A DNA stretch of 5,377 nt from Azoarcus sp. (GTDB taxonomy: Bacteria; Pseudomonadota; Gammaproteobacteria; Burkholderiales; Rhodocyclaceae), in assembly GCA_031285365.1 (NCBI GenBank), contig JAITWP010000292.1, positions 1 to 5,377 of the forward strand, in the 5' to 3' direction. The position numbers and the translations under genes are program-made. Below the pieces are notes generated by a model, which made no database searches, was not told the DNA's origin, and saw nothing but the letters and a program-made list of their open reading frames with translations. Positions 1 through 5,377 of the stretch are shown in pieces (position 1 is the stretch's first letter; every line of letters starts with the position of its first letter).

Positions 1-347
1 CGTTCGGTGACGGCGATGGTCATGATGGTGACGATACCCACGGCCCCGAACGCACACGCGAAATCGGTTTGTTGATGGCGCTGGGCGCACGCCGCAACAC
101 CATCCTCACCCTCTTTCTCGCCGAAGCGGTGGCACTGGCCGCGATTGGCGGGTTGCTCGGGCTTTCGGTCGGAATCGGACTGGCCCTGCTGGTGGGCCTT
201 CTCCTGCCCTCATTCCCGGTCACGATACCCTGGTCATTCGTGATTGCCGCTGAAATCTTCTCCGCCTTCATCGGACTTGCTGCCGGCGTGCTGCCGGCAC
301 GACACGCGGCGCGCCTGAATGTTGTTGATGCCCTGCGCTCCGAGTAA
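1..347 (+). CDS. ABC transporter permease, FtsX/MacB family, C-terminal part (5' end outside window, apparent frameshift near 45)
   Basis: This is the C-terminal end of an inner-membrane ABC transporter permease of the FtsX/MacB/LolE superfamily. From 48 onward the reading frame gives the family signature E-R-T-R-E-I-G-L-L-M-A-L-G-A-R-R, the cytoplasmic coupling segment that contacts the ATPase. Two strongly hydrophobic segments follow (about 102-200 and 225-290), then the typical tail P-A-R-H-A-A-R-L-N-V-V-D-A-L-R-S-E and a TAA stop at 345-347. Upstream of about 45 this frame (phase 3) reads an implausible Gly/Asp-rich peptide. Phase 1 over 1-45 instead reads S-V-T-A-M-V-M-M-V-T-I-P-T-A, which looks like the expected membrane helix. 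One base missing (or two extra) near the CCCC run at 44-47 would join the two frames. The gene is therefore either a pseudogene or carries a sequence error. The substrate cannot be told from this fragment, and the partner ATPase would lie outside the window. Confidence 0.85.
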   Translation, partial: FGDGDGHDGDDTHGPERTREIGLLMALGARRNTILTLFLAEAVALAAIGGLLGLSVGIGLALLVGLLLPSFPVTIPWSFVIAAEIFSAFIGLAAGVLPARHAARLNVVDALRSE

Positions 348-367
348 GACCACAGCCCCAAAGCTGC

Positions 368-376
368 TGATATAAT
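368..376 (+). promoter_or_regulatory. Extended -10 promoter for yajC-secDF
   Basis: The sequence TGATATAAT is a perfect sigma-70 extended -10 element: TGn at 368-370 followed by the consensus TATAAT at 371-376. The -35 region is weak. The best candidate is ACCACA at 349-354 with a 16-nt spacer, matching only the last three consensus bases, which is tolerated when the -10 is extended. Transcription would start near 383, leaving a leader of about 25 nt before the yajC GTG. It sits in the gap just after the permease stop codon, where a promoter for the downstream operon is expected. The assignment is by consensus match only. Confidence 0.7.
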
Positions 377-397
377 TGGTCGTTTTACACAACTTTT

Positions 398-401
398 GGA
401 G
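398..401 (+). promoter_or_regulatory. Ribosome binding site deciding the yajC GTG start
   Basis: GGAG at 398-401 lies 7 nt before the GTG at 409-411. It supports this start over the in-frame TTG at 376, which overlaps the predicted -10 box and would lie upstream of the predicted transcription start. Confidence 0.75.
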
Positions 402-408
402 TAACGAC

Positions 409-735
409 GTGCTGATTTCCAACGCATACGCTCAGGCGGCCGATGCCGCCGCGGGGACCGGCGGCCTGGGCGCTTTCCTGCCCTTTATCCTGATGATCGC
501 GGTGCTGTACTTCCTGATGATCCGCCCCCAAATGAAGCGCTCCAAGGAACACCGATCCATGGTTGATGCCCTCTCCAAAGGGGATGAAGTCATCACCGGC
601 GGCGGTATCGCAGGCAAGGTTACGGAAGTGGGCGACAATTTCGTCCAGGTCGAAATCGCCTCCAACACCGTCGTCAACGTACAAAAACAAACCATCACCG
701 CCGTGCTGCCCAAGGGGACGCTGAAAACCCTCTGA
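409..735 (+). CDS. yajC: Sec translocon accessory protein YajC
   Basis: YajC is a small single-pass inner-membrane protein that associates with SecD and SecF in the holo-translocon. It also interacts with some efflux pumps, and its own role is minor. The 108-residue product is of usual family length. It starts M-L-I-S-N-A-Y-A-Q-A, has one hydrophobic segment at about residues 20-38, and then the hallmark I-R-P-Q-M-K-R-S-K-E-H (38-48). The conserved cytoplasmic part follows, with L-S-K-G-D-E-V-I-T-G-G-G-I-A-G-K-V (55-71) and an end motif P-K-G-T. The GTG start at 409 is chosen because it gives the family N-terminus and has GGAG 7 nt upstream. It is the first gene of a yajC-secD-secF operon and has its own predicted promoter. 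In many proteobacteria tgt precedes yajC, but here the upstream neighbour is an ABC permease. Confidence 0.96.
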   Translation: MLISNAYAQAADAAAGTGGLGAFLPFILMIAVLYFLMIRPQMKRSKEHRSMVDALSKGDEVITGGGIAGKVTEVGDNFVQVEIASNTVVNVQKQTITAVLPKGTLKTL

Positions 736-742
736 TCCCATC

Positions 743-774
743 CCCATTCTCCGGGCAATGACCCGGAGAGTGGG
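743..774 (+). other. 13-bp hairpin between yajC and secD
   Basis: An inverted repeat pairs 743-755 (CCCATTCTCCGGG) with 762-774 (CCCGGAGAGTGGG), giving 13 base pairs including one G-U and a 6-nt loop (CAATGA). It begins 8 nt after the yajC stop and ends 35 nt before the secD ATG. No T-run follows on the + strand (AAATTGCACG), and none is seen in the minus-strand direction, so it does not look like an intrinsic terminator. A role as an mRNA-stabilising or processing element that tunes yajC against secD output is an inference. Confidence 0.7.
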
Positions 775-809
775 AAATTGCACGCTACTTTCCCGCCAAA
801 CTGCCGACC

Positions 810-2738
810 ATGAACCGCTATCCCCTCTGGAAAAATATTTTCATTATCACCATCCTGTTCTGGGGACTGCTTTACACCTTGCCGAACTTTTTCGGCGAAG
901 CCCCTGCCGTACAGGTTTCGAGCGGCAAACCCACGCTGGATATCGACCCCATTGCTGACAGTGCGCGCATCGAAAAAGCGCTCAAGGATGCCGGAATCGA
1001 GCACAGGGGAATTTTCTCGGACCACACCGGAATACGCGTGCGTTTTGCCGATACCGACATCCAGGGGCGCGCCAGGGATCTCATCGAGGACAGATTCAAC
1101 CCCAACAAGCAGGATCCCTCCTACATCGTGGCGCTCAATCTGCTGCCGAATTCCCCGCAGTGGCTCACCAGCATCAACGCCCTGCCGATGTATCTGGGGC
1201 TGGATCTGCGCGGCGGCGTGCACTTCCTGCTGGAAGTCGACATGCCCGGCGCAATCACCCGACGGCTGGACACCGTCGCCGGCGATCTGCGCAGCCAATT
1301 ACGCGACAAGAACGTGCGCCACGCGGGTGTCGCCCGCGAAGGCAACACCGTCGTACTGCGCTTCCGTGAGGCTGCCCAGCGCGACGCGGCGCGCGCTGCG
1401 ATCCGGTCTTTCGACAGCGACCTGCAACTGACCGAACGCGATGCGGGCAGTGACAGCTTCCAACTCATTGCCAGCCTGAGCCCGCAAGCCCAACAAAGCA
1501 TTCGCGAATTTGCCGTCAGGCAGAACATCAACACCCTGCACAATCGCATCAATGAACTGGGTGTGGCCGAACCCGTGATCCAGCAACAAGGCGCCGAGCG
1601 CATCGTCGTGCAACTGCCAGGGATACAGGATGTCGCCAAGGCCAAGGATATTCTGGGGCGCACAGCCACGCTCGAACTACGCATGGTCGAAGGCGTGCCC
1701 GGCGACCAACTGTCGATTGACGTTGCCGAGGGCCGGGCGCAAGCTCCCTACGGCACGGAGTTGTACATCGAACGCCGCGCCAGCCGTCGCAGCAAAGCCG
1801 GGCAACCGGAAGATGCAGCCGACATGGGCATGCCTCTCTTGCTTCGCAAACAGGTCGAACTCACCGGCGAGAACCTCACCGACGCACAGGCCGGTTTCGA
1901 CGAAAACAGCCAGCCAGCGGTGCACCTCACCCTGAACAGCGTAGGAACGAAGAAATTCCACGAACTCACCCGCGTCAACGTCGGCAAACACATGGCCATC
2001 GTACTGGTCGAAAAAGGCAAAGGCGAGGTCGTAACCGCTCCGGTCATCCGTACCGAGATCGGCGGCGGACGAGTTCAGATTTCCGGCAGTATGACCACCG
2101 GTGAAGCCAACAAGGTAGCCTTGCTGCTGCGCGCGGGCGCACTGGCCGCCCCCATGGAAATCATCGAGGAGCGCACCGTCGGCCCGAACCTTGGAGCCGA
2201 TAACATCGAGAAGGGTTTCAACGCCACGCTCTGGGGTTTTGTCGCCATCGTCGTGTTCATGTGCGTGTATTACATGCTTTTCGGGGTGGTTTCTTCCATC
2301 GCGCTCGCTACCAACCTGCTACTGCTGGTCGGGCTGCTCTCGCTGCTGCAAGCCACCCTGACTCTGCCGGGCATTGCCGCGATGGCGCTCACCCTGGGCA
2401 TGGCCATCGACTCCAACGTGCTCATCAACGAGCGCATCCGGGAAGAATTGCGAAATGGCAGCACCCCGCAGATTGCCATCACCGCAGGCTACGAGCGCGC
2501 CTGGGCCACTATTCTCGACTCCAACGTCACCACCCTGATCGCAGCCGTCGCGCTGCTGATCTTTGGTTCCGGGCCGGTCCGGGGCTTTGCCGTGGTGCAC
2601 TGTCTCGGCGTCCTTACTTCGATGTTCAGTGCCATTCTCGTCTCCCGAATGCTCGTCAACTTCATCTACGGCCGCCGCCGCAAGCTCGAAGCGCTCTCCA
2701 TCGGACAGGTGTGGAAACCGTCCACGACTGAAACCTGA
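810..2738 (+). CDS. secD: Protein translocase subunit SecD
   Basis: SecD forms a complex with SecF in the inner membrane. It uses the proton-motive force in a late step of Sec export, pulling the emerging chain on the periplasmic side. The 642-residue protein has TM1 at about 9-27, then a large periplasmic domain containing the conserved Y-L-G-L-D-L-R-G-G (128-136) and the P1 head region. Five more membrane segments occupy about 470-617. TM4 holds G-M-A-I-D-S-N-V-L-I-N-E-R-I-R-E-E (530-546); its D534 corresponds to E. coli D519 and Thermus D340, essential for proton-driven function. The protein is somewhat longer than E. coli SecD (615). A charged, loosely conserved stretch at about 321-340 may account for part of this. 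The ATG at 810 gives the expected N-terminus M-N-R-Y-P-L-W-K, but no convincing Shine-Dalgarno precedes it. It lies 74 nt after yajC and 26 nt before secF. Confidence 0.98.
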   Translation: MNRYPLWKNIFIITILFWGLLYTLPNFFGEAPAVQVSSGKPTLDIDPIADSARIEKALKDAGIEHRGIFSDHTGIRVRFADTDIQGRARDLIEDRFNPNKQDPSYIVALNLLPNSPQWLTSINALPMYLGLDLRGGVHFLLEVDMPGAITRRLDTVAGDLRSQLRDKNVRHAGVAREGNTVVLRFREAAQRDAARAAIRSFDSDLQLTERDAGSDSFQLIASLSPQAQQSIREFAVRQNINTLHNRINELGVAEPVIQQQGAERIVVQLPGIQDVAKAKDILGRTATLELRMVEGVPGDQLSIDVAEGRAQAPYGTELYIERRASRRSKAGQPEDAADMGMPLLLRKQVELTGENLTDAQAGFDENSQPAVHLTLNSVGTKKFHELTRVNVGKHMAIVLVEKGKGEVVTAPVIRTEIGGGRVQISGSMTTGEANKVALLLRAGALAAPMEIIEERTVGPNLGADNIEKGFNATLWGFVAIVVFMCVYYMLFGVVSSIALATNLLLLVGLLSLLQATLTLPGIAAMALTLGMAIDSNVLINERIREELRNGSTPQIAITAGYERAWATILDSNVTTLIAAVALLIFGSGPVRGFAVVHCLGVLTSMFSAILVSRMLVNFIYGRRRKLEALSIGQVWKPSTTET

Positions 2739-2749
2739 TCGGCCAGAGC

Positions 2750-2755
2750 AAGGAA
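2750..2755 (+). promoter_or_regulatory. Ribosome binding site of secF
   Basis: AAGGAA at 2750-2755 is a good Shine-Dalgarno match 9 nt before the secF ATG at 2765, within the 26-nt secD-secF gap. SecF thus has its own initiation site rather than depending on overlap with secD. Confidence 0.7.
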
Positions 2756-2764
2756 TACATCATC

Positions 2765-3697
2765 ATGGAATTTTTCCGCATCAAGAAAGACATCCCGTTC
2801 ATGCGCTATGCAGCGGTCTTCAACGTCATTTCGGTGACGTTTTTCGCGCTGGCGGTGTTTTTTCTCGCTTACCGTGGTCTGAATCTGTCGGTCGAATTCA
2901 CCGGAGGCACGTTGGTCGAAGTCAGCTATGCCGAAACCATCCCGCTCGAACCCCTGCGCAAGGCACTTGCCGATGGTGGTTATCCCGAAGCTCAGGTACA
3001 GCATTTTGGCTCATCCCGCGACGTTCTTATCCGTCTGCCCAACCGTGGTGACATTGAACTATCCAGAGTGGGGGATCATGTAAAGGAGGCACTCACAAAA
3101 ATCGAAGGGCCGGAAGCCTCCATACGGCGAGTGGAATTCGTTGGCCCGCAAGTTGGTAAGGAACTCGCCGCTAACGGCGCAATGGCCCTGTTGGTGGTCA
3201 TCATCGGCATCATGCTCTATCTTGCAATGCGCTTTGAATGGCGCTTTGCCGTCGCCACCGCCGTCGCCAACTTTCACGACGTTATCATCATCCTGGGTTT
3301 CTTCGCCCTTTTCCAGTGGGAATTCTCGCTGGCGGTGCTGGCGGCGGTGCTGGCTGTGATGGGTTACTCCATCAATGAAGCCGTCATCGTATTCGACCGT
3401 GTGCGTGAAGTTTTCCGCAAGCGACGCGACATGAGCACTCCCGAAGTAATCAATCACGCCATTACCCGCACCATCTCCCGTACCGTAATCACTCACGGAT
3501 CCACCCAAATGATGGTGCTCTCCATGCTGTTTTTCGGTGGCGAAGCCCTCCATTACTTCGCGGTCGCGCTCACCATCGGCATCTGCTTCGGCATCTACTC
3601 TTCCGTACTCGTCGCCAGTCCGCTCGCGATGTGGCTCGGGGTATCGCGCAAGCAATTTGCCAAGACGAAGGAGCAGAAACAGGAAGCGGTGGTGTAA
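2765..3697 (+). CDS. secF: Protein translocase subunit SecF
   Basis: SecF is the partner of SecD in the proton-driven SecDF complex. The 310-residue product (E. coli: 323) has TM1 at about 15-37, then G-L-N-L-S-V-E-F-T-G-G-T (38-49), the SecF counterpart of the L-D-F-T-G-G motif. A periplasmic domain extends to about 135, followed by F-V-G-P-Q-V-G-K-E-L (125-134) and five further membrane segments (about 137-292). The TM4 motif reads G-Y-S-I-N-E-A-V-I-V-F-D-R-V-R-E (200-215). E205 sits where E. coli SecF has D213. R239 in T-I-S-R-T matches the functionally important Arg of TM5 (E. coli R247). The C-terminus is short, charged and rich in K/E/Q (about 296-307). The ATG at 2765 is supported by AAGGAA 9 nt upstream. 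No terminator is seen before darA, which starts 21 nt downstream. Confidence 0.98.
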   Translation: MEFFRIKKDIPFMRYAAVFNVISVTFFALAVFFLAYRGLNLSVEFTGGTLVEVSYAETIPLEPLRKALADGGYPEAQVQHFGSSRDVLIRLPNRGDIELSRVGDHVKEALTKIEGPEASIRRVEFVGPQVGKELAANGAMALLVVIIGIMLYLAMRFEWRFAVATAVANFHDVIIILGFFALFQWEFSLAVLAAVLAVMGYSINEAVIVFDRVREVFRKRRDMSTPEVINHAITRTISRTVITHGSTQMMVLSMLFFGGEALHYFAVALTIGICFGIYSSVLVASPLAMWLGVSRKQFAKTKEQKQEAVV

Positions 3698-3718
3698 CTT
3701 ATCGGACGCGGATGATTG

Positions 3719-4654
3719 GTGAAAAACGTCCTCATCGTTTCCTACTCCCAGAGCGGGCAGCTTGCCGATATTGTCGTTGCCTTGGCACGTCCGTTGGAAA
3801 CGGAAGAAATCAGGATTCATCATGAAGTGTTGCGGCCAGAACCGGCCTTTCCGTTTCCCTGGCCGTTTTTTGCTTTTCTCGACGCATTTCCGGAGTCGGT
3901 GCGCCTCGATCCACGTCCCAATGGTCCTCTTGCAATCCCGGATGATGCAGAGTTTGATCTGGTGATTCTCGCCTGGACGGTCTGGTATCTCTCTCCATCG
4001 CAACCCATGACCGCTTTCCTGCAAAGCACTGAAGCAAGCCGCCTGCTCGCCGGGAAGCCGGTCATCAGTCTGGTGGCCTGCCGCAACATGTGGTTTTCCG
4101 CGTTCGATACGCTGAAAAAGCTGGTTGCAGAAGCAGGAGGACGCCTTGTCGACCATGTCGCACTGACCGACGAGTCCCCATCGTTACTGACTTTCATCAC
4201 CACGCCACGCTGGATGCTCACGGGACGGCGCGACCGTTTCCTCGGTATGCCACCTGCCGGAATCAACGCCCGGCAAACAGCAGAGGTGGCAAGATTCGGC
4301 ATGGCGCTGACCGAGGCACTCGCCCGCGACGAGGAAAGGAACGGGCAGCCCATGCTGAAGGGGCTACGCGCAGTCAAGGTCACGCCTCATCTAGCCATGT
4401 CCGAACGTACCGCCCGGCGCGCCTTTCAGGTATGGTCGGGTTTCGTCCGTCTTTTCGGGCGCGCCGGGCAACGGCGTCGAATTCCGGCGCTGATCCTGTT
4501 TTGCATCTATCTCATTACCATTATTCTTACCATCGTGCCGCTTCATCTTGTCCTGCAACGTCTGATCGCGCCGCTGTTCGCCCGCCGCACCGCAGCGATC
4601 ATTCATCATTTCGAACAACCTTCGGGCGCGGATGGCACGCGCATGACCCCATGA
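3719..4654 (+). CDS. darA: DarA-like dialkylresorcinol biosynthesis protein (flavodoxin-like fold)
   Basis: This resembles the DarA family of dialkylresorcinol/flexirubin clusters, often labelled 'dialkylresorcinol condensing enzyme'. Current pathway understanding gives ring formation to DarB and a later, probably oxidative or aromatising step to DarA. The 311-residue protein begins with a beta strand and the loop V-S-Y-S-Q-S-G-Q-L (7-15), like the phosphate-binding loop of flavodoxins. Family motifs I recognise are P-F-P-W-P-F-F (45-51), W-Y-L-S-P-S-Q-P (89-96), A-C-R-N-M-W (120-125) and T-F-I-T-T-P-R-W-M-L-T-G (158-169). A hydrophobic segment at about 255-277 suggests membrane attachment. 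The GTG at 3719 is preferred over the TTG at 3716 because it gives M-K-N-V-L-I-V. An in-frame TGA at 3713 rules out anything further upstream. A weak GCGGA lies at 3708-3712. The gene overlaps darB by 4 bases. The family call is from memory of conserved motifs; flavin binding is inferred. Confidence 0.85.
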   Translation: MKNVLIVSYSQSGQLADIVVALARPLETEEIRIHHEVLRPEPAFPFPWPFFAFLDAFPESVRLDPRPNGPLAIPDDAEFDLVILAWTVWYLSPSQPMTAFLQSTEASRLLAGKPVISLVACRNMWFSAFDTLKKLVAEAGGRLVDHVALTDESPSLLTFITTPRWMLTGRRDRFLGMPPAGINARQTAEVARFGMALTEALARDEERNGQPMLKGLRAVKVTPHLAMSERTARRAFQVWSGFVRLFGRAGQRRRIPALILFCIYLITIILTIVPLHLVLQRLIAPLFARRTAAIIHHFEQPSGADGTRMTP

Positions 4655-5377
4655 GTGAAGCCTTCATCACTGCTACGGCAGTGGCCCTACCCAACGCACC
4701 GGTCGATAACGAATCCATCGAAACCATTCTTGGCCAGATCGGAGGCAGGCCCTCGCGCGCCCGGCCCATCGTCCTGCGCCAGAACGGCATCAAAAGCCGC
4801 CATTACGCGATCGACCCGACAAACGGTTTACCCACGCACACCAACGCCAGCCTCACCGCAGAAGCGATTCGCGCCCTTGCGCAGAGTAGCGGTTTCGCGC
4901 TCGACAGCCTCCGTTGCCTCGTCACCGGAACATCCATGCCCGACCAGACCATCCCCAATCACAGCATCATGGTCCATGGCGAACTGGGCAATTCCGCCTG
5001 CGAGGTCGTTTCAACCGCAGGCGTCTGCCTGTCGGGTCTCACCGCACTCAAATACGCCTGGCTCGCGGTAAAGGGAAAAGAGTCGGAAAATGCAGTAGCA
5101 ACAGGCTCCGAGCTGTCATCTGCGATTTTGCGGGCAGAACATTTCTCCGTGGAAAGTGCCATCAGCGTCGAGGCGCTCTCCGCTCAACCAAACATTGCGT
5201 TCGAGAAGGATTTTCTGCGCTGGATGCTTTCCGACGGTGCGGGCGCTTTTCTCATCGAACCCCGTCCGCGTGCCGGGCAGACCAATCTGCGCATCGACTG
5301 GATCGATATTGCTTCTTCCGCCCACCGCTTGCCCGTGTGCATGTTCGCGGGCGGCGACCGTGATTCCGACGGTGCAC
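4651..5377 (+). CDS. darB: DarB-like beta-ketoacyl-ACP synthase III family enzyme, partial (3' end outside window)
   Basis: DarB-type ketosynthases are FabH-like enzymes that condense two acyl units into cyclohexanedione/resorcinol rings. The 242 codons visible run to the window edge without a stop. The family is usually about 350-380 residues, so roughly two thirds is present. The N-terminus reads M-S-E-A-F-I-T-A-T-A-V-A-L-P-N, then G-G-R-P-S-R-A-R (31-38) and N-G-I-K-S-R-H-Y-A (45-53), both characteristic of this subfamily. The predicted nucleophile is C126 in S-T-A-G-V-C-L-S-G-L (121-130), aligned with the active-site Cys of FabH. L-S-D-G-A-G-A-F-L (193-201) matches the conserved D-G-A-G-A motif of KAS III enzymes. 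The His/Asn partners would lie beyond the window. The ATG is in ATGA overlap with the darA stop, implying translational coupling; no clear Shine-Dalgarno is seen. Another KAS III-type condensing enzyme is possible but less likely next to darA. Confidence 0.88.
   Translation, partial: MSEAFITATAVALPNAPVDNESIETILGQIGGRPSRARPIVLRQNGIKSRHYAIDPTNGLPTHTNASLTAEAIRALAQSSGFALDSLRCLVTGTSMPDQTIPNHSIMVHGELGNSACEVVSTAGVCLSGLTALKYAWLAVKGKESENAVATGSELSSAILRAEHFSVESAISVEALSAQPNIAFEKDFLRWMLSDGAGAFLIEPRPRAGQTNLRIDWIDIASSAHRLPVCMFAGGDRDSDGA

Noticed and set aside
348..372. Possible terminator for the ABC permease
   Set aside because: Only a 4-bp stem (CAGC/GCTG at 353-366) can be formed and no T-run follows.
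376..408. Longer yajC with a TTG start at 376
   Set aside because: The extra residues are not family-like. The TTG overlaps the -10 box and precedes the likely transcription start, whereas the GTG at 409 has a well-placed GGAG.
743..774. Hairpin as a Rho-independent terminator after yajC
   Set aside because: No T-run follows the stem on either strand, and secD lies only 35 nt downstream in a conserved operon.
758..958. 66-codon + strand frame starting within the hairpin loop
   Set aside because: It overlaps the start of secD in another frame and shows no conserved sequence.
432..1298. Open frame of 288 codons on the minus strand opposite yajC and secD
   Set aside because: It is an antisense shadow of conserved genes and has no family resemblance.
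3059..4156. Long open frame of 365 codons on the minus strand across the secF-darA junction
   Set aside because: It lies antisense to two clearly conserved genes and its translation is rich in His, Asp and Gly without recognisable motifs, as expected for the reverse of GC-rich coding DNA.
4655..5363. Two + strand open frames (4655-5071 and 4914-5363) inside the darB region
   Set aside because: They are out-of-frame shadows. The 4651 frame is open to the window edge and carries all the KAS III motifs.

Overview
The window looks like a chromosomal segment of a Gram-negative proteobacterium, most likely a betaproteobacterium. YajC begins with the N-terminus M-L-I-S-N-A-Y-A-Q-A, and SecF carries the N-E and T-H-G-S-T-Q-M-M variants that I remember from betaproteobacterial proteins. 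This placement is from memory of protein families, not from a search. All genes seen are on the + strand and packed tightly, and no stretch over 300 bases lacks a gene.

Layout: (1) 1-347 is the C-terminal end of an FtsX/MacB-type ABC transporter permease, with an apparent reading-frame break near position 45. (2) 348-408 is a short intergenic gap with a perfect extended -10 promoter (TGATATAAT, 368-376) and a good ribosome binding site. (3) 409-3697 is yajC-secD-secF, the accessory module of the Sec translocon, which uses the proton-motive force to pull exported proteins across the inner membrane. A 13-bp hairpin lies between yajC and secD. (4) 3719-4654 is a darA-like flavodoxin-fold gene, starting only 21 nt after secF. 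(5) 4651 to the right edge is a darB-like ketosynthase III gene, overlapping darA by ATGA and cut off by the window end.

The two downstream genes form the enzyme pair known from dialkylresorcinol synthesis. DarB-type ketosynthases join two acyl chains into a cyclohexanedione-type ring, and DarA is needed to obtain the resorcinol. In flexirubin-type and related pigments the dialkylresorcinol is esterified to an aryl polyene acid. The window therefore appears to catch the left edge of a pigment or lipid-like natural-product cluster attached to the 3' end of a housekeeping secretion operon. No terminator is visible between secF and darA, so read-through from the yajC promoter is plausible.

The points most worth a second look are the secDF-darAB junction, the frame break in the permease, the yajC-secD hairpin together with the missing Shine-Dalgarno before secD, and the absence of the usual queA-tgt neighbours upstream of yajC. 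I found no RNA genes, insertion sequences, CRISPR arrays or attachment sites.
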